Below are positions 46,501 to 56,500 of a DNA stretch of 62,000 nucleotides, in pieces. Made by a program: the position numbers and the translations under genes. The DNA is from Phoronis australis (Eukaryota > Phoronida > Phoronidae): NCBI GenBank assembly GCA_002633005.1, contig NMRA01000204.1, forward strand, positions 275,645 to 337,644, read 5' to 3'. How positions within the stretch are numbered: the first letter of the stretch is position 1; every line of letters begins with the position of its first letter. The notes beneath the pieces are model-generated. The model saw only the letters and a program-made list of their open reading frames with translations, did not search any database and was not told the origin of the DNA.

Positions 46501-49500
46501 TTCCCCTCACGATGCAGCAAAATTTCCCTCAAGAGATTGAAAAATTCTCCTCGAGGTTCGAATCACTTGTAACTCACACGGGTGACAATTTGAATGAGTA
46601 CAAAATGTTACAAGTAGTGCGTATGAGGGCTTGCAACGGGGTGGAGTTGCTATTGTCTGATAAGGAGGTAGAATTTTCCCCTAACCCCGAAATATTCCCC
46701 TCTCAGACGTCAAAGGCACCTTTCCCCACATACAAACGAGGGCCTTGGACTGTCACAGCAGCACAGAATCAGTCATTCAGACAAGTTGACTTTGTCAATA
46801 AAAAATAGTCGACTTTGTTAGTTAAACATACCACGATCAATATTAAAGTTGTACATACAAAACAGTAATTTTTTACTCGACCACAGAAAATGTTAACACA
46901 GACCCATGCACGTATGTGAATCAATATGTAAACTCTACCTCATCAAATATTCAAGATAGTGGACGAAACCATGGACTCAAGTATGGGATTTGAGTGCTTT
47001 AACAAATTCTTCAGGAACACAACATGAAACTACCACAGTTTTGCATAGGATATTCAAATGACTTGTGAAAAAAGTCCAATGTCACGAATGCGAATGAGAG
47101 AAATTGCGTTGTCTCAGTCAACTGTCTTACTAGTCAAAATTTGAACCTAAGCAAACCCTGAAGTCGCTTTCACAATCCCACGACACTAAAGAGATACAGG
47201 TTCTCTACTGTAATTATCTACAGCTCGACAAATACCTCCTTCAAAACTGGCATCAGGTTGACACAGCTAGCGTGGGAGAAACTTTTATCATAAGCCTTTC
47301 GACGAGCCCTGCCATCACTTCCATTGGCATACTGTATGCACTTCTTTCCAATATATTCCTCAAACATTTTAAATAGTAGAGCTAGAAACAAAATGAGAGA
47401 ATCAGAGAATTTGAGAAATTTACAGGGAGACTATCTTGTACAGCCGAGGTATCTGACAGAGCATTTGATAAACTCTAAGTAAACAATGGCAATAATGAAG
47501 ACCACTTGCTATACCAACTAGGTATCAGAAAAGTTCACTCCATGGGAACACTGAATCCTTTTGTCTCATCATATCACTCATTGAATCAGGACAACAGAGG
47601 CCAGGTGGCCTTTATCCATTCCAGGACAGGGTGTCTTAAAGTATATGCAACTTATGTCACTGCAAATAATTCTGCCATTATTTCTGCTGATGTAGATATT
47701 TTTTTCAAATTTGATGAGGATAACAGTAATCTTTAGCCTTTAGTCAAAAAGTTGTGGGATTTTTGTACTTGTTAAGAAACAAATATTCAAAACCATTCAA
47801 GTGAATTTTTGTAAGAGCTTCAATCATTATCCCAGAAAAGACAATTTTATTTCTGGGTAGACAGTCAAGTTTCAAGCCAGTAGAACAATAAACAACCTCA
47901 ATAAGAAGTGAGAAATACCAACAAAATCAAGGTTCAAGCATCTAAAAAGAACGTAAAGTTGTACGAAGGTTGATTTGGCAAAACATGAGACGTAGCGTTG
48001 TTAAAAAACTAGATCACAGAGGATCTCGACTTTCATGACATCGATGTTTTGTTCAGTGACCATTCGCTCTCAGGACATGTCAGAAGCAAGAAAGGTGAAG
48101 TGACAAGCATCAAGAAGATTTGTGCCATCGGAAAGGGTGTGTGACTGATTGAAAACTTTGGTTGTTGTTGGAGTGTAATAACAGTTGTTTGAAATCTGTG
48201 CTCTGATTGAGACTTCAAATGTTTATGGTTGTAATAAGACTAGCTTCTACAAAATATTAACCTTTGGGAACTGCTTTTTACGAGTAACAATTTGTTGAAG
48301 GTTATGTCAGTTTGAGAATGCAAGGGCCAGTATACTTATATACTGGAGGGTGAAGCATAACACCAGAGTTGAACACTGAGTAAGTGAGGCTATACAACTC
48401 CAGGGTGAATCTTGGTTTTGAGTATTACATTAATTTCTATGGAAATTCATTAAAAAATATCCTAGCACCACCAAGTTGCAGCAAGGGATCTGAACATAGG
48501 TGAATAACCACACTCATTGAGGTAGAATTCTAACAAATGCGACATTACAAAACAAGCACTTACGAGGCCTATCAAAAAGCGTTGCCTGCTCTGCAAACAG
48601 CTCAGGAGAAGCGATGCTAACTACAAACTCAGTTCCCCACCAAAATCCAGCAATGTCACCATACTCCTCATGCAAGTCCACCAAGTACTCGTGCAAGCTG
48701 CCAGCCTTGCCTATGTCAGGGAAATTGCCTTCACTGAAAAACGTAACTTCCATGCAATGTCATCACAAGTTGGTAAAGAGACATCATATAGACATCACAA
48801 ATAACACAAGGAAATGGGACACTGAAAACGTGAGTTGGCTATTTTACGTCCCGATTACGAGGACTTCCAGGTACCCGCTGACAAATTATAAAATAGCAGT
48901 CATAATTGACACTAACAGCAGATTTTTCAGTGGCCAGACCTAACTTCTGGAAGCTTATGAGAATCTATTGAGACATGATTTCAGAAGTAGGTACACTGGG
49001 TCTTTAACTTGTTGTCACATTAATTAGTAATTATCGTCAAAAACTTTTATAGTTTACAAACTTTTAAGCCAACCACAGATTGATTTAGGGCACATTTTCA
49101 TCGCTTCCTTTTAAAAGATAAGTAAACAAGCATTAAATGATAAGTAAACTGATTCACAAGACATACTTAGCATCAGACGGATCAGGACCAGGAACAGTAG
49201 ATGTCTTGGCTCTAGAACCCTGCAACGAATAGAAAACCCATGTTAAAGGATATGATCATGAGTGTTTACTGTATGACATTAATGTTATCACATTTTTCAG
49301 AATTATGTTTCCTTAAACTCTTTCACCAAAATTAAGGTTATCTACAGCTACACGGTTGTCCATTATTGCTATTGTTAAAATCCTGATCAAACTGAAGCCT
49401 TAAAAAACACACCCAAAAATGAAGGCAAGTAACCATTGCAGTGTCCCAAGTATGTTTTGACTACACCATGATGGCAACACTCATTGCATTGACGACCCGA

Positions 49501-51499
49501 TTATGACTCATCGCACCAATCAGTATGGGTTCCTCATGGGTGAAGTTGTTAAAAATTTGATTTCTATTGTTTTACACAAAGTTGGAAGTACCGTTACACC
49601 TCAGTACTGTGGGTCTCTCCCAAAGGGGTGAGTCACAATAATGTAATAGAATGTATGTGCAATTCTTAGCTCTGGTAATAATGAACAGTTACACTGAGCT
49701 TCACATTTTTCATCAAAACATGAAAATCTGCAGGGCAAGTTGCTCTCACAAGCGATTTATCAAGGCCAAGATATGTCCGCAAAAACACATTTTCTCAAGT
49801 ATAAAATGTGTTCTTGAGAAAATGCATTATCTACAGAAATGACAAGAGTTGTGCATGCTAGCTGGCCATGGTGTGTGCACATACCACGTAATTTGCATCA
49901 TGTAGCCATTGACAGTGTTTGATCTACCTATTTCAACAGCCCAAAGCAAGTGGTCAGCCGTTGCTTGCGGAGTGGCTATGTATAGCCCCAAGTTTCACCA
50001 GGTTGGGGTTAACGTACACGAGATCTTCTGCAGTAAACCTCCTAACACGTTCTATTGTGGAAGAGTTAGTCATTAAGAGCAGGATTTTCCTGACTTTGCA
50101 AGACTTGAAAGATGTAAATGTCAATGGTATTAAAAGCGATATCTTAACAACACAAAGATTTGATAGGAGCAGTTTCCCCGAGGGCATGAAGACCTAAGTA
50201 TGAGACCGTTTGGGGATGGAAGACATCTAGAGGGAAAAATTGTTGCTCAATGGTATTAGATGAAGAGGAGTAACTCTTCTCTCAAGCAGTGGGTTGGAGA
50301 AATGAGCAGATGGACTTTTCTAGATGACAAATTCATGTCCATAAGAAAAATGTTTCTAGTGAACAAAACTGGTCTTCCACCAAACCTGTGTTCTTGCAGA
50401 ATACTTTTGGTGCACTCCTTTCCCCTCTGAACAAATCTTCATGTTTTGATGAAAAATGTGACTACAAAACAGTTCATCATTTTTAGACTACAAACAGCAT
50501 ACCCCACATACTATTGTACTACCTCTCAAAAGAGACCCATGTAGGTGCACTATAACTATAAGCAAGTACAAACAATTTAACAATCATCGTCACCAAGTGT
50601 CACCAAGTTCATTTTAGCAATTTCAACACTCAAATTGTATTAATTTGAAGAAAAATTTAACCTGCAAGAAAATACACATCAAACCTCTTTTGATGTCAAT
50701 GAATATTAGATTGCAACAACTTTGGGTCGTGACAAGCATGGGTCAGTTTAAAACTAGAGTCCTCAAGATTCCAAAAATGTCAAGCAAGACATAAAAAGAA
50801 TGGATAACACAAAGATCAAAACAAGGTGATAAACTGTGCCCCAATATTTTTTAATGACTGCAATTTTATTGCCTGTGAAACTCACTCCTGAATAAAAGAG
50901 AGTACATGGCTGCTATGGAAGATATATGACCTGTGATTTGTCACAAGAACCAAAGTTTTATTTTCTTGTTTTTTTCACCTTTAACCTTTAAGAAGTATAC
51001 ATTTAACAAGTATAGTAGTCCCTAGGTAACGCATAAAACTAGAAAATTAAAGAAAAACAATGCTTTTGCTTTTCTTTTGGTTGGAACTGTTCCAATACTG
51101 GGAACTTTTCGTTTTGTCATGGGAAAGGCTCCAGAAGTTTTTCAAGGAAACTTGGTATTAACAAGCCTATAAGCTTAATTGGCAGTCTCAAAGTTGTTGA
51201 CAAAGAACTATAAACTTAATTACTCAATTCAAGAAATGCTTTCTTAACTCAAGAAAGTTGAGCAAAATGACCCGCCACTGTCATGACCTGTGATAGTCTT
51301 ACAGTCACGTAGACAATGCTACTGTCTGAACTGGGTCAGCCCAGCTGGAACAAACAGCCACACTGTGACTCACAGTGTGTGTCTATGAGTGTGCACATTA
51401 CAATTGAACATGTCACTGTGCGTTTACCGGATAAAGATAAATAACAGCGGCTATCAGCGAAACCACAAACACCACTGCAAAAATGGCAAAATCCAGCAT
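40475..51499 (-). CDS. CYP20A1: Cytochrome P450 20A1, complete, 11 exons
   Basis: Membrane-anchored cytochrome P450 of family 20, an orphan enzyme without an established substrate. Exons in transcript order (high to low coordinates): 51428-51499, 49167-49219, 48564-48733, 47236-47381, 46155-46322, 45526-45604, 44579-44758, 44099-44222, 42683-42862, 41019-41169, 40475-40570. They total 1,419 nt, 472 codons plus stop (human 462), with every phase consistent. The identity is clear from MLDFAIFAV at the N-terminus, GNFPDIGKAGSLHEYLVDLH and QALGVVLQDERLW. Seen motifs: K-helix ETLR (about 339-342), FDPERF (about 392-397) and the heme loop GFAGKRKCPG with ligand Cys about 419. The I-helix has His where most P450s have Asp or Glu. 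The gene lies head-to-head with TAF1 and tail-to-tail with TRPC. Confidence 0.95.
41019..41169 (-). CDS. CYP20A1: CYP20A1 exon 10: meander and heme-binding loop
   Basis: Acceptor attgctgcag. It encodes FDPERFADNKKIKPHQFEAF then GFAGKRKCPGYRFAYLE, with the cysteine as thiolate ligand of heme iron. The loop starts GF where other P450 families have FG, as in human CYP20A1 (GFSG). It keeps the Arg two residues before Cys and the Gly after it, which human lacks. Phase 0 at gtaagc. Confidence 0.95.
41371..41410. repeat. 20-bp tandem duplication
   Basis: ctatattaaagcactcaagt occurs twice in a row, with one mismatch at the end of the second copy. CYP20A1 intron between exons 9 and 10. Confidence 0.9.
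42160..42480 (-). repeat. Dispersed repeat G, inverted copy with conserved part
   Basis: The minus strand reads gccccctagtggcaatttca, then tttttatgaaatttgg, gcgccatctattggccattt, tatgatacaaataaacaacc and agaagcacaccatctgcagt. It is the same order as 17053-17680. The open frame at 42102-42518 on the plus strand is an artefact of this repeat. Confidence 0.75.
42683..42862 (-). CDS. CYP20A1: CYP20A1 exon 9: K helix and beta domain
   Basis: Acceptor attcctgtag. It encodes YLRQVIDETLRCAVVAPWAA, containing the K-helix ExxR (ETLR), then GGHVIPKGTPVIQALGVVLQ and DERLWDSPN. The ALGVVLQD text is shared with human CYP20A1. Leaves with two bases at gtaatg. Confidence 0.94.
44099..44222 (-). CDS. CYP20A1: CYP20A1 exon 8: end of I helix and J helix
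   Basis: Acceptor taatttcag. It encodes LTWCLYFLASHPEVDEKLCK and CLLDDLGTTDDFTADEVIG. The TWxxxFL and HPEV wording is standard for the I/J helices. Leaves with two bases at gtaggt. Confidence 0.92.
44579..44758 (-). CDS. CYP20A1: CYP20A1 exon 7: G-H and start of I helix
   Basis: It encodes EKFLKEKVLEILKKRRDE, FFIDTLIEYDCSEDQRLSD and CIVMLTGSIHTSGN, the N-terminal part of the oxygen-binding I helix. Where typical P450s have A-G-x-D/E-T-T, this protein reads G-S-I-H-T-S. Phase 1 at gtaagt. Confidence 0.92.
45100..45291 (+). mobile_element. 3' end of a non-LTR retrotransposon (candidate)
   Basis: The segment gcagggaaccctgctggata, then attagcctttggctaaag, a T/A-rich stretch and ataaataaagtttatcatca runs directly into a trinucleotide-type tail. 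A 3' UTR ending in an AATAAAG-type signal followed by a simple-repeat tail is typical of L2/CR1-like elements. Only the 3' end is present. Confidence 0.55.
45292..45366. repeat. (ATC)/(CACCAT)n microsatellite
   Basis: Ten or so head-to-tail caccat units flanked by catcat and tattat, about 75 bases. CYP20A1 intron between exons 6 and 7. Likely the tail of the retrotransposon fragment to its left, expanded afterwards. Confidence 0.9.
45526..45604 (-). CDS. CYP20A1: CYP20A1 exon 6: F-G region
   Basis: 79 bases, acceptor ttgtgtcag. It encodes VWEDLELRLTAGDPEEGSQR then EKRYHK, and leaves in phase 1 at gtagtg. It corresponds to the human segment TVWSEIGKGFLDG. Confidence 0.88.
46155..46322 (-). 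CDS. CYP20A1: CYP20A1 exon 5: D-F helices
   Basis: 56 codons, phase 0 on both sides. It encodes CETKLSGLAKEEHIPLGQYM and FVIKAACLSFFGDVFRD, which align with the human HVPLSQHMLGFAMKSVTQMV region. Donor ACG|gtgagt. Confidence 0.9.
46323..47235. other. CYP20A1 intron 4-5 with reiterated aaattcccctc words
   Basis: Between 46430 and 46720 the words aaattcccctc, aaatttccctc, aaattctcctc and gaattttcccct recur. A 111-codon plus-strand frame (46473-46808) spans them. I recognise no protein; the wording resembles the patch near 35700-35770, so a dispersed repeat is more likely. Confidence 0.4.
47236..47381 (-). CDS. CYP20A1: CYP20A1 exon 4: B-C region
   Basis: It encodes PLLFKMFEEYIGKKCIQYAN, then SDGRARRKAYDKSFSHASCV, which includes the basic C-helix stretch. 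Phase 0 at GAG|gtattt. It is less similar to human than the neighbouring exons, but frame and length fit. Confidence 0.9.
48564..48733 (-). CDS. CYP20A1: CYP20A1 exon 3: family-specific N-terminal block
   Basis: Acceptor gtttttcag. It encodes EGNFPDIGKAGSLHEYLVDL, HEEYGDIAGFWWG and FVVSIASPELFAEQATLFDR. The NLPDI...GSLHEFLVNLHE...FWFG pattern is diagnostic of CYP20. Ends in phase 1 at gtaagt. Confidence 0.94.
49167..49219 (-). CDS. CYP20A1: CYP20A1 exon 2: linker
   Basis: 53 bases between acceptor cgttgcag and donor gtatgt. They encode GSRAKTSTVPGPDPSDA and two bases of a split codon. This replaces the Pro-rich linker after the anchor (human ...GIPGITPTEEK). The sequence is variable, but phase and length fit. 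Confidence 0.85.
49220..51427. other. CYP20A1 intron 1
   Basis: 2.2 kb. It contains a possible inverted-repeat element: cacatttttcatcaaaacat at about 49702-49721 recurs inverted at 50438-50459. It also holds a perfect 12-bp stem (cattttctcaag at 49788-49799 with cttgagaaaatg at 49813-49824). No coding block is seen. Confidence 0.5.
51428..51499 (-). CDS. CYP20A1: CYP20A1 exon 1: start and membrane anchor
   Basis: ATG is the complement of 51497-51499. The 24 codons encode MLDFAIFAVVFVVSLIAAVI then YLYP, one hydrophobic N-terminal anchor nearly identical to the vertebrate start. Phase 0 at CCG|gtaaac. The human first coding exon, as I recall it, breaks at the same place. Confidence 0.93.
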
Positions 51500-53458
51500 C
51501 GTGCACAAAGTATCCAGCAAACAACCCAGCAAAACGCGATTAACTCAGAGTCTTTGCCAACAAAACATGACCGAAGTACAGCATTCAGGAAGTTCGTCCA
51601 CGTTTCAATGAAATAAAAATTGGGTCTACATGCTTTTGAATTAAATTGGTTGGAAGGAAAAATTTATTATAACTATGCAATAAAACAACATATTAGAATA
51701 ACAATGAAGCATACTTAAGGATTTTAATTGCAAAAAAATTCTCGCGCAATAATATCTGCAAGAAGTTCTATGTATTGCTATTACCGTTGCACATCTGAAA
51801 GATGGTGTTGTGAGTTTTGGTTGAGTGAAAGGCAAAGCAGTGTTGAAATGTAGGCTAACGTGCGAAGATTTAACAGAAGGACCGAGTCCGCAAGAACTTA
51901 ATGTAATTGTTTGTTTAATATTTGTGGGTTACTTATCAACGCATCAGAATTTTCTTTTTTAAAATTGCAACAAAGAACTGCTGTTTTATCTGTTTTAACT
52001 TAAGTCATCTGTTCGACTCTGTCTCTGGCTGTTCTTCTTGACAGACTTGACAGTAGGACTGATGCAAAAAATTACCGTTCTACTGCCAGTGTGCCTATTC
52101 ACTAATCAAACATATGGTGATAATGTCGAAATTATTTTGGTGATTGAGATATCAACCAGCCTGCTGCAACTTTTAGAATTTGTGCAAAGATAAACCACGA
52201 ACACTTGCTGAATCATTGAGTGTGAATTAAATTTGGTTGTTCCAATGTTTGATAATTAAATTATCTGTGATGTGACTCCAAACTGATTCGGTTTGGAAAT
52301 CGGACACTGACTGTGCCATTATTCTGATGAGATATATCAACCTTCAGTGCCATGAAACAGAGCATCACCTATTGGCCAATTTTTTTCGCTGAATCTTCAA
52401 TCTAAGGTTGGGTTCTCTGTTCACAACAAATTATTGAATTTGGCTTCATTTCGTTAAGTACTTAGTGTTTTATTACTAGCAAACGGAATTGATATCCAAG
52501 TTTTGCTTTGGCGAAGTTTCCATCATCTCTTGAAAGATGTTGTAAAAAAACTTATATAGTACTAGTAATGTGTATGGGTGTCACGAAGGTACTGTCCAAG
52601 TGGACAGCTGACTTTTTTGAACATTACAAAAGTCGTAGAATGATATAAGAAAATGATATTTATTTGATTGTTTTCCACTGCAACCAACCAGGTGAGTGTT
52701 GGTTGACTATCAGATTTTGCATGCATGCCGTCTGGTCATTCACTCTACATGTTGGTATAAGTTGCGTATTGGGGTGACGGAAAGAACTACCGAGGCAGTA
52801 TGAAATTTTGAGGTCTGTATAAAATTACGGTAAAAATTCTCCAATTTGGGACAGTGGAAAATTAATTATTAAATTGCTCAAGGTCGAAGCTTGTCCCAAA
52901 TTGTGGAATAAGCAATATTGGCCATCAACAATCAAATAAACATCATGTTCTTGTATCCATCGCCAGTTTTTGTATCAAAGAAAATGGTCCTTTTTTGCAA
53001 GAGGGGCTGGTTTATCAGAAAAATAACTCAAAAGTTGCACAAAACAAAATGATCATATGGAAAACTGCTGACACGCTTTTGAGACTTCATTTTGATCATT
53101 CATGTCAAACGAAATGTGTCATGTTATCTATACCTTTGTGTTGTTATGAATGTAACTTACTTTTTGCTCAGTTTCACTAAAAAGACATGGTCATGTGACC
53201 CAATCAATGACAAATTCAAAATAAAATTCTGCATCCGTTGTACTTTCAGAAAATATCTTCTTTTATTGATTCAAATTTTATAATTTTTGTTTTGGTTGAA
53301 TAGACAGACTTGTGGATAACGTAAGGTTGCTTTTTGATGGTGGACATAATCAATCACCTGATTGCTTTTGTGTGCTTTGAGTAACCAAGCAATCTTATTA
53401 CTTCCCTTGTAAGGAACCTGACCTTTGACCTGTTTCCCTGTGGAGCTCAGTTTGAAGC
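51500..53458. promoter_or_regulatory. Head-to-head CYP20A1/TAF1 intergenic region
   Basis: 1,959 bases separate the two start codons on opposite strands, so both 5' UTRs and promoters must lie here or in introns of the UTRs. No TATA box in a convincing position and no CpG-rich block were seen. A short inverted pair caatttgggaca (52841-52852) and tgtcccaaattg (52893-52904), and a copy of dispersed repeat F, are present. Confidence 0.5.
53140..53290 (+). repeat. Dispersed repeat F, copy 2
   Basis: Aligns with 4490-4645. It ends about 170 bases before the TAF1 start codon, so it could be part of the TAF1 promoter or 5' UTR. Confidence 0.6.
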
Positions 53459-53578
53459 ATGGAGAGTGATGAGGAACACCACCATGATGATGGGCAGACT
53501 GTGGAGATGTCTCTCACAGGATTCTTGTTTGGAAATATTGATGAAAAAGGAGAACTGGAGGAGGACGTCTTTGATGAG
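53459..53578 (+). CDS. TAF1: TAF1 exon 1: start and TAND1
   Basis: 40 codons, phase 0 at GAG|gtacaa. It encodes [20 protein letters not shown], then [20 protein letters not shown]. The FLFG motif mimics TATA DNA and binds TBP in characterised TAF1 proteins. Confidence 0.94.
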
Positions 53579-56500
53579 GTACAATGGTTCATCCAGGATT
53601 TCAATAATAGGGTGTCCAATTTCTCGGGGTGTTCTTGATGAATAACGTGTGTCAGCATTTTTGTTTCTCCAATGATGTGTTACTATGGAGATGTGGTTCT
53701 GCAATAAAGTATTTTGTATTTTCATTTTAAAACCAACATTTTTGTTCTGGATAGGCCATTGGTTTCCCAGAGCTGGTGAATGTTTTAGAATAGTTTGGGC
53801 AAGGTTGGTTACAACATAGTTCTACTCTATGTGCTCATTGTGATGTTAATAACTAGACTATGTACCTGCATTTTGTACGTGTGTTAGCGTGGTGTACCTG
53901 AAGGTGATTTGAGCGGACATTCATATGCATGCCATTGTCTTACACTGTGTCTAGATGTGGAACTTTTATAAGATAGGTCAAACATCTGGTCTAGAGGCAG
54001 ATCAGCCACTTGACTGGAGCATTCACACAAAGATGTCCTACCCACTTTGTTCATAACTATTAGTGTGTCACTTATGTGCACATTGCTAAGTATTGTAGCC
54101 AATCACGTACGATCACCACAAGTGGACAGAGCTTAACCTAGCCTTAGCGCAAAGCTGTGCAAAAATACAGCTTTGGAATGATCCGGGTAAAAAATGGGTC
54201 GTACAGGCTAAGCCTAACCATAAATCACGTAATTTAGGATTCTCCCGGTAAGATAGCTGATCTGCTGTCTGATTTGGTATTGGATGTAAAGAAGGTAGAT
54301 CAGATGTGGACCAGACATTTGATCTGCTTCTGATTGGACGGTGTGTGAACTTTTGTACAAATCAGGATTAGTAATCTGTCTCGATATTGGTTTTTCGTCT
54401 GTAGTATGTGTATCAGCTGTCTCCATATCTGTGTCCCATTGTAGGACTCAAAGAAGCACCTGCGTGGCCTCAGTCATCTGAGTGGCATCGGCTCATTGGT
54501 GCAAGAGATCACCGACGTGAATGAGGCAGCTAGTGAGCAAGATGAAGACGATGGTGAGTGAAGAGCAAACGTCCCGTATACAACTCTTTAGTGTTGTGGG
54601 AACACAAAAGTGACTTTCAGTTGGACAAGTCTAGATGAGCCAAGTTGACAAAGACGAAATGCAATTTCTTTCGTTCACGGAAGTTTACAGCATTGGTATC
54701 TTTGTTATTCTTTTAAAGATCATAAAGCAAGCAATAGTCATGGTAGTTTGGTGGCATCACGATCGCAAAGAATTTGTGAAAAATGCTGTAAATCTACTGT
54801 AGGTGGTGTTGAATTGCTTATAAAATAAAAAGTTTGCAATTGAAAATGTTTGATCTTTTTGGTCCATTTTCTATGAGACAACAAAAGTTTTAGGGTTCGA
54901 CTATGTCTCCAAATATGGACCCTGTGCATATCTTCCGAGACTTTTCGTTGTATAACCCACCTGTGTGTCGTTTCAGAACAGCCGTGAAAATGACGGACAA
55001 CTTGCTGTTAAGTTGATGGATAGTTGTTTGACAAATGTGTAATTGCTGTCAAAGCTCATTTTTACTTTCAGCTGTTTAGACATCACTTATCATCCCAACT
55101 GGTCTTCATTGTTCAGTTGCACCTCTTTGGTGATGTGATCGAGATTGAATTTTCTAACAGCAGTACTAAAAGCTCAAGATTTTTTATTGATTTCTGCTAA
55201 ATACATTCCGTTCTCCAGATTACGATAAAAAGTCCGACACGGCAGTTGACTACTCTGATATTACCGAGACCGTGGATGATGAAATGGAAAAGAAATATGC
55301 TTCAGCAATGGCAGGCATGGCGCCTAAAGTGTCAGGTGAGGTGACAGTTAGTCAATACTGGCATAGTTACATACATGATAGATGAAGCTACTGGGATAAT
55401 TAAGAACTAAAGGAATGCATGATTGTGCGTAGTCGACATGTTGACTGAGCTGTGCTGTCAACATTAGGAACATTGTCAAAAAAAGAGAAATATTTCGGAT
55501 AAAAACGAAGCTGCCAATGTGATGTTAAAATGCATAACTTTGATCCAATGTTGAAGTTTAAATGTGCTAGTGGTGCAACTGAATATTGGGTAAACAAATC
55601 TCAATTGGGTTAGTCATAGTTATCTTCTGATCAACACAACACCCTTTTGAGCCCCCTTCGTAAGTTATACCGGGCATAAAACAAAAGTCCCCCTTTCTTG
55701 AACAGTTTTTTCTGAACTTTAACGAGAATCATTGTGGGGGGCAGGTTCCGAGAGCGAGAACGACAACTATGATGAGGAGGATGGTCCTGACAAGAGACTG
55801 ATGCCCCCACCCTCATGGTTACCGCAGTCGGACACACAGAGGCAGCAGTTGAATGCCGCACATGATACGTCAACAGTGAGTAAAGCAGTTGATAGGCTTT
55901 TAAAACAGGCAGTATCTGTCAAGGTACATGAAGACTTGGAAAAAATATGAAGAAAATTAGAGGCAAATTTATTGCCTGCTGTTTAACAGTTTCTTTAAAA
56001 GGCTGAAAATTTGAAAATTAAGTCATTACGTACTAAGTAAGGAGGTAGAGATGTTATTTCGTAAAGCCCTCTGATGAAACTTCTCTCAAGCGTAGCTGTG
56101 GACCCTGAAGTTACTCAACATACTTTCTATTTATGAAACTAGATATTGTTCAAGTAAATTATTATCAGCAAGTTATGTTGCACAAATGTGTGGTGTATTT
56201 CATTAAAAGCAAACACATAACTATGGTAACCCTGTTACGTAGGCTGCACAGACCAAGCTGCCCAGAGATGACAGAAAGTTCAACACACCGTTAGCGGCCA
56301 TGTTGCCTCCAGATTTGGCCAGACAGGACGTTCGAGAACTCTTTCCTGAGTTCAGACGTGGAGAGGTATGTGCAAATGTCGCTGTAGATGCTGCTGGCAG
56401 ATTTTTATGTTAATGAACATGACCGATAGATTAGATTGTGATTTTGACTTGAGATACATTTACTTGACATGTTCAATCAAACTAACATTCAGTCATATTG

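Noticed and set aside
46540-46575. ggttcgaatc, which resembles the T-arm of a tRNA
   Set aside because: No anticodon arm, acceptor stem or A-box could be placed around it.
46473-46808. 111-codon plus-strand frame in a CYP20A1 intron
   Set aside because: Built on reiterated aaattcccctc words; no recognisable protein, start context or splice partner.
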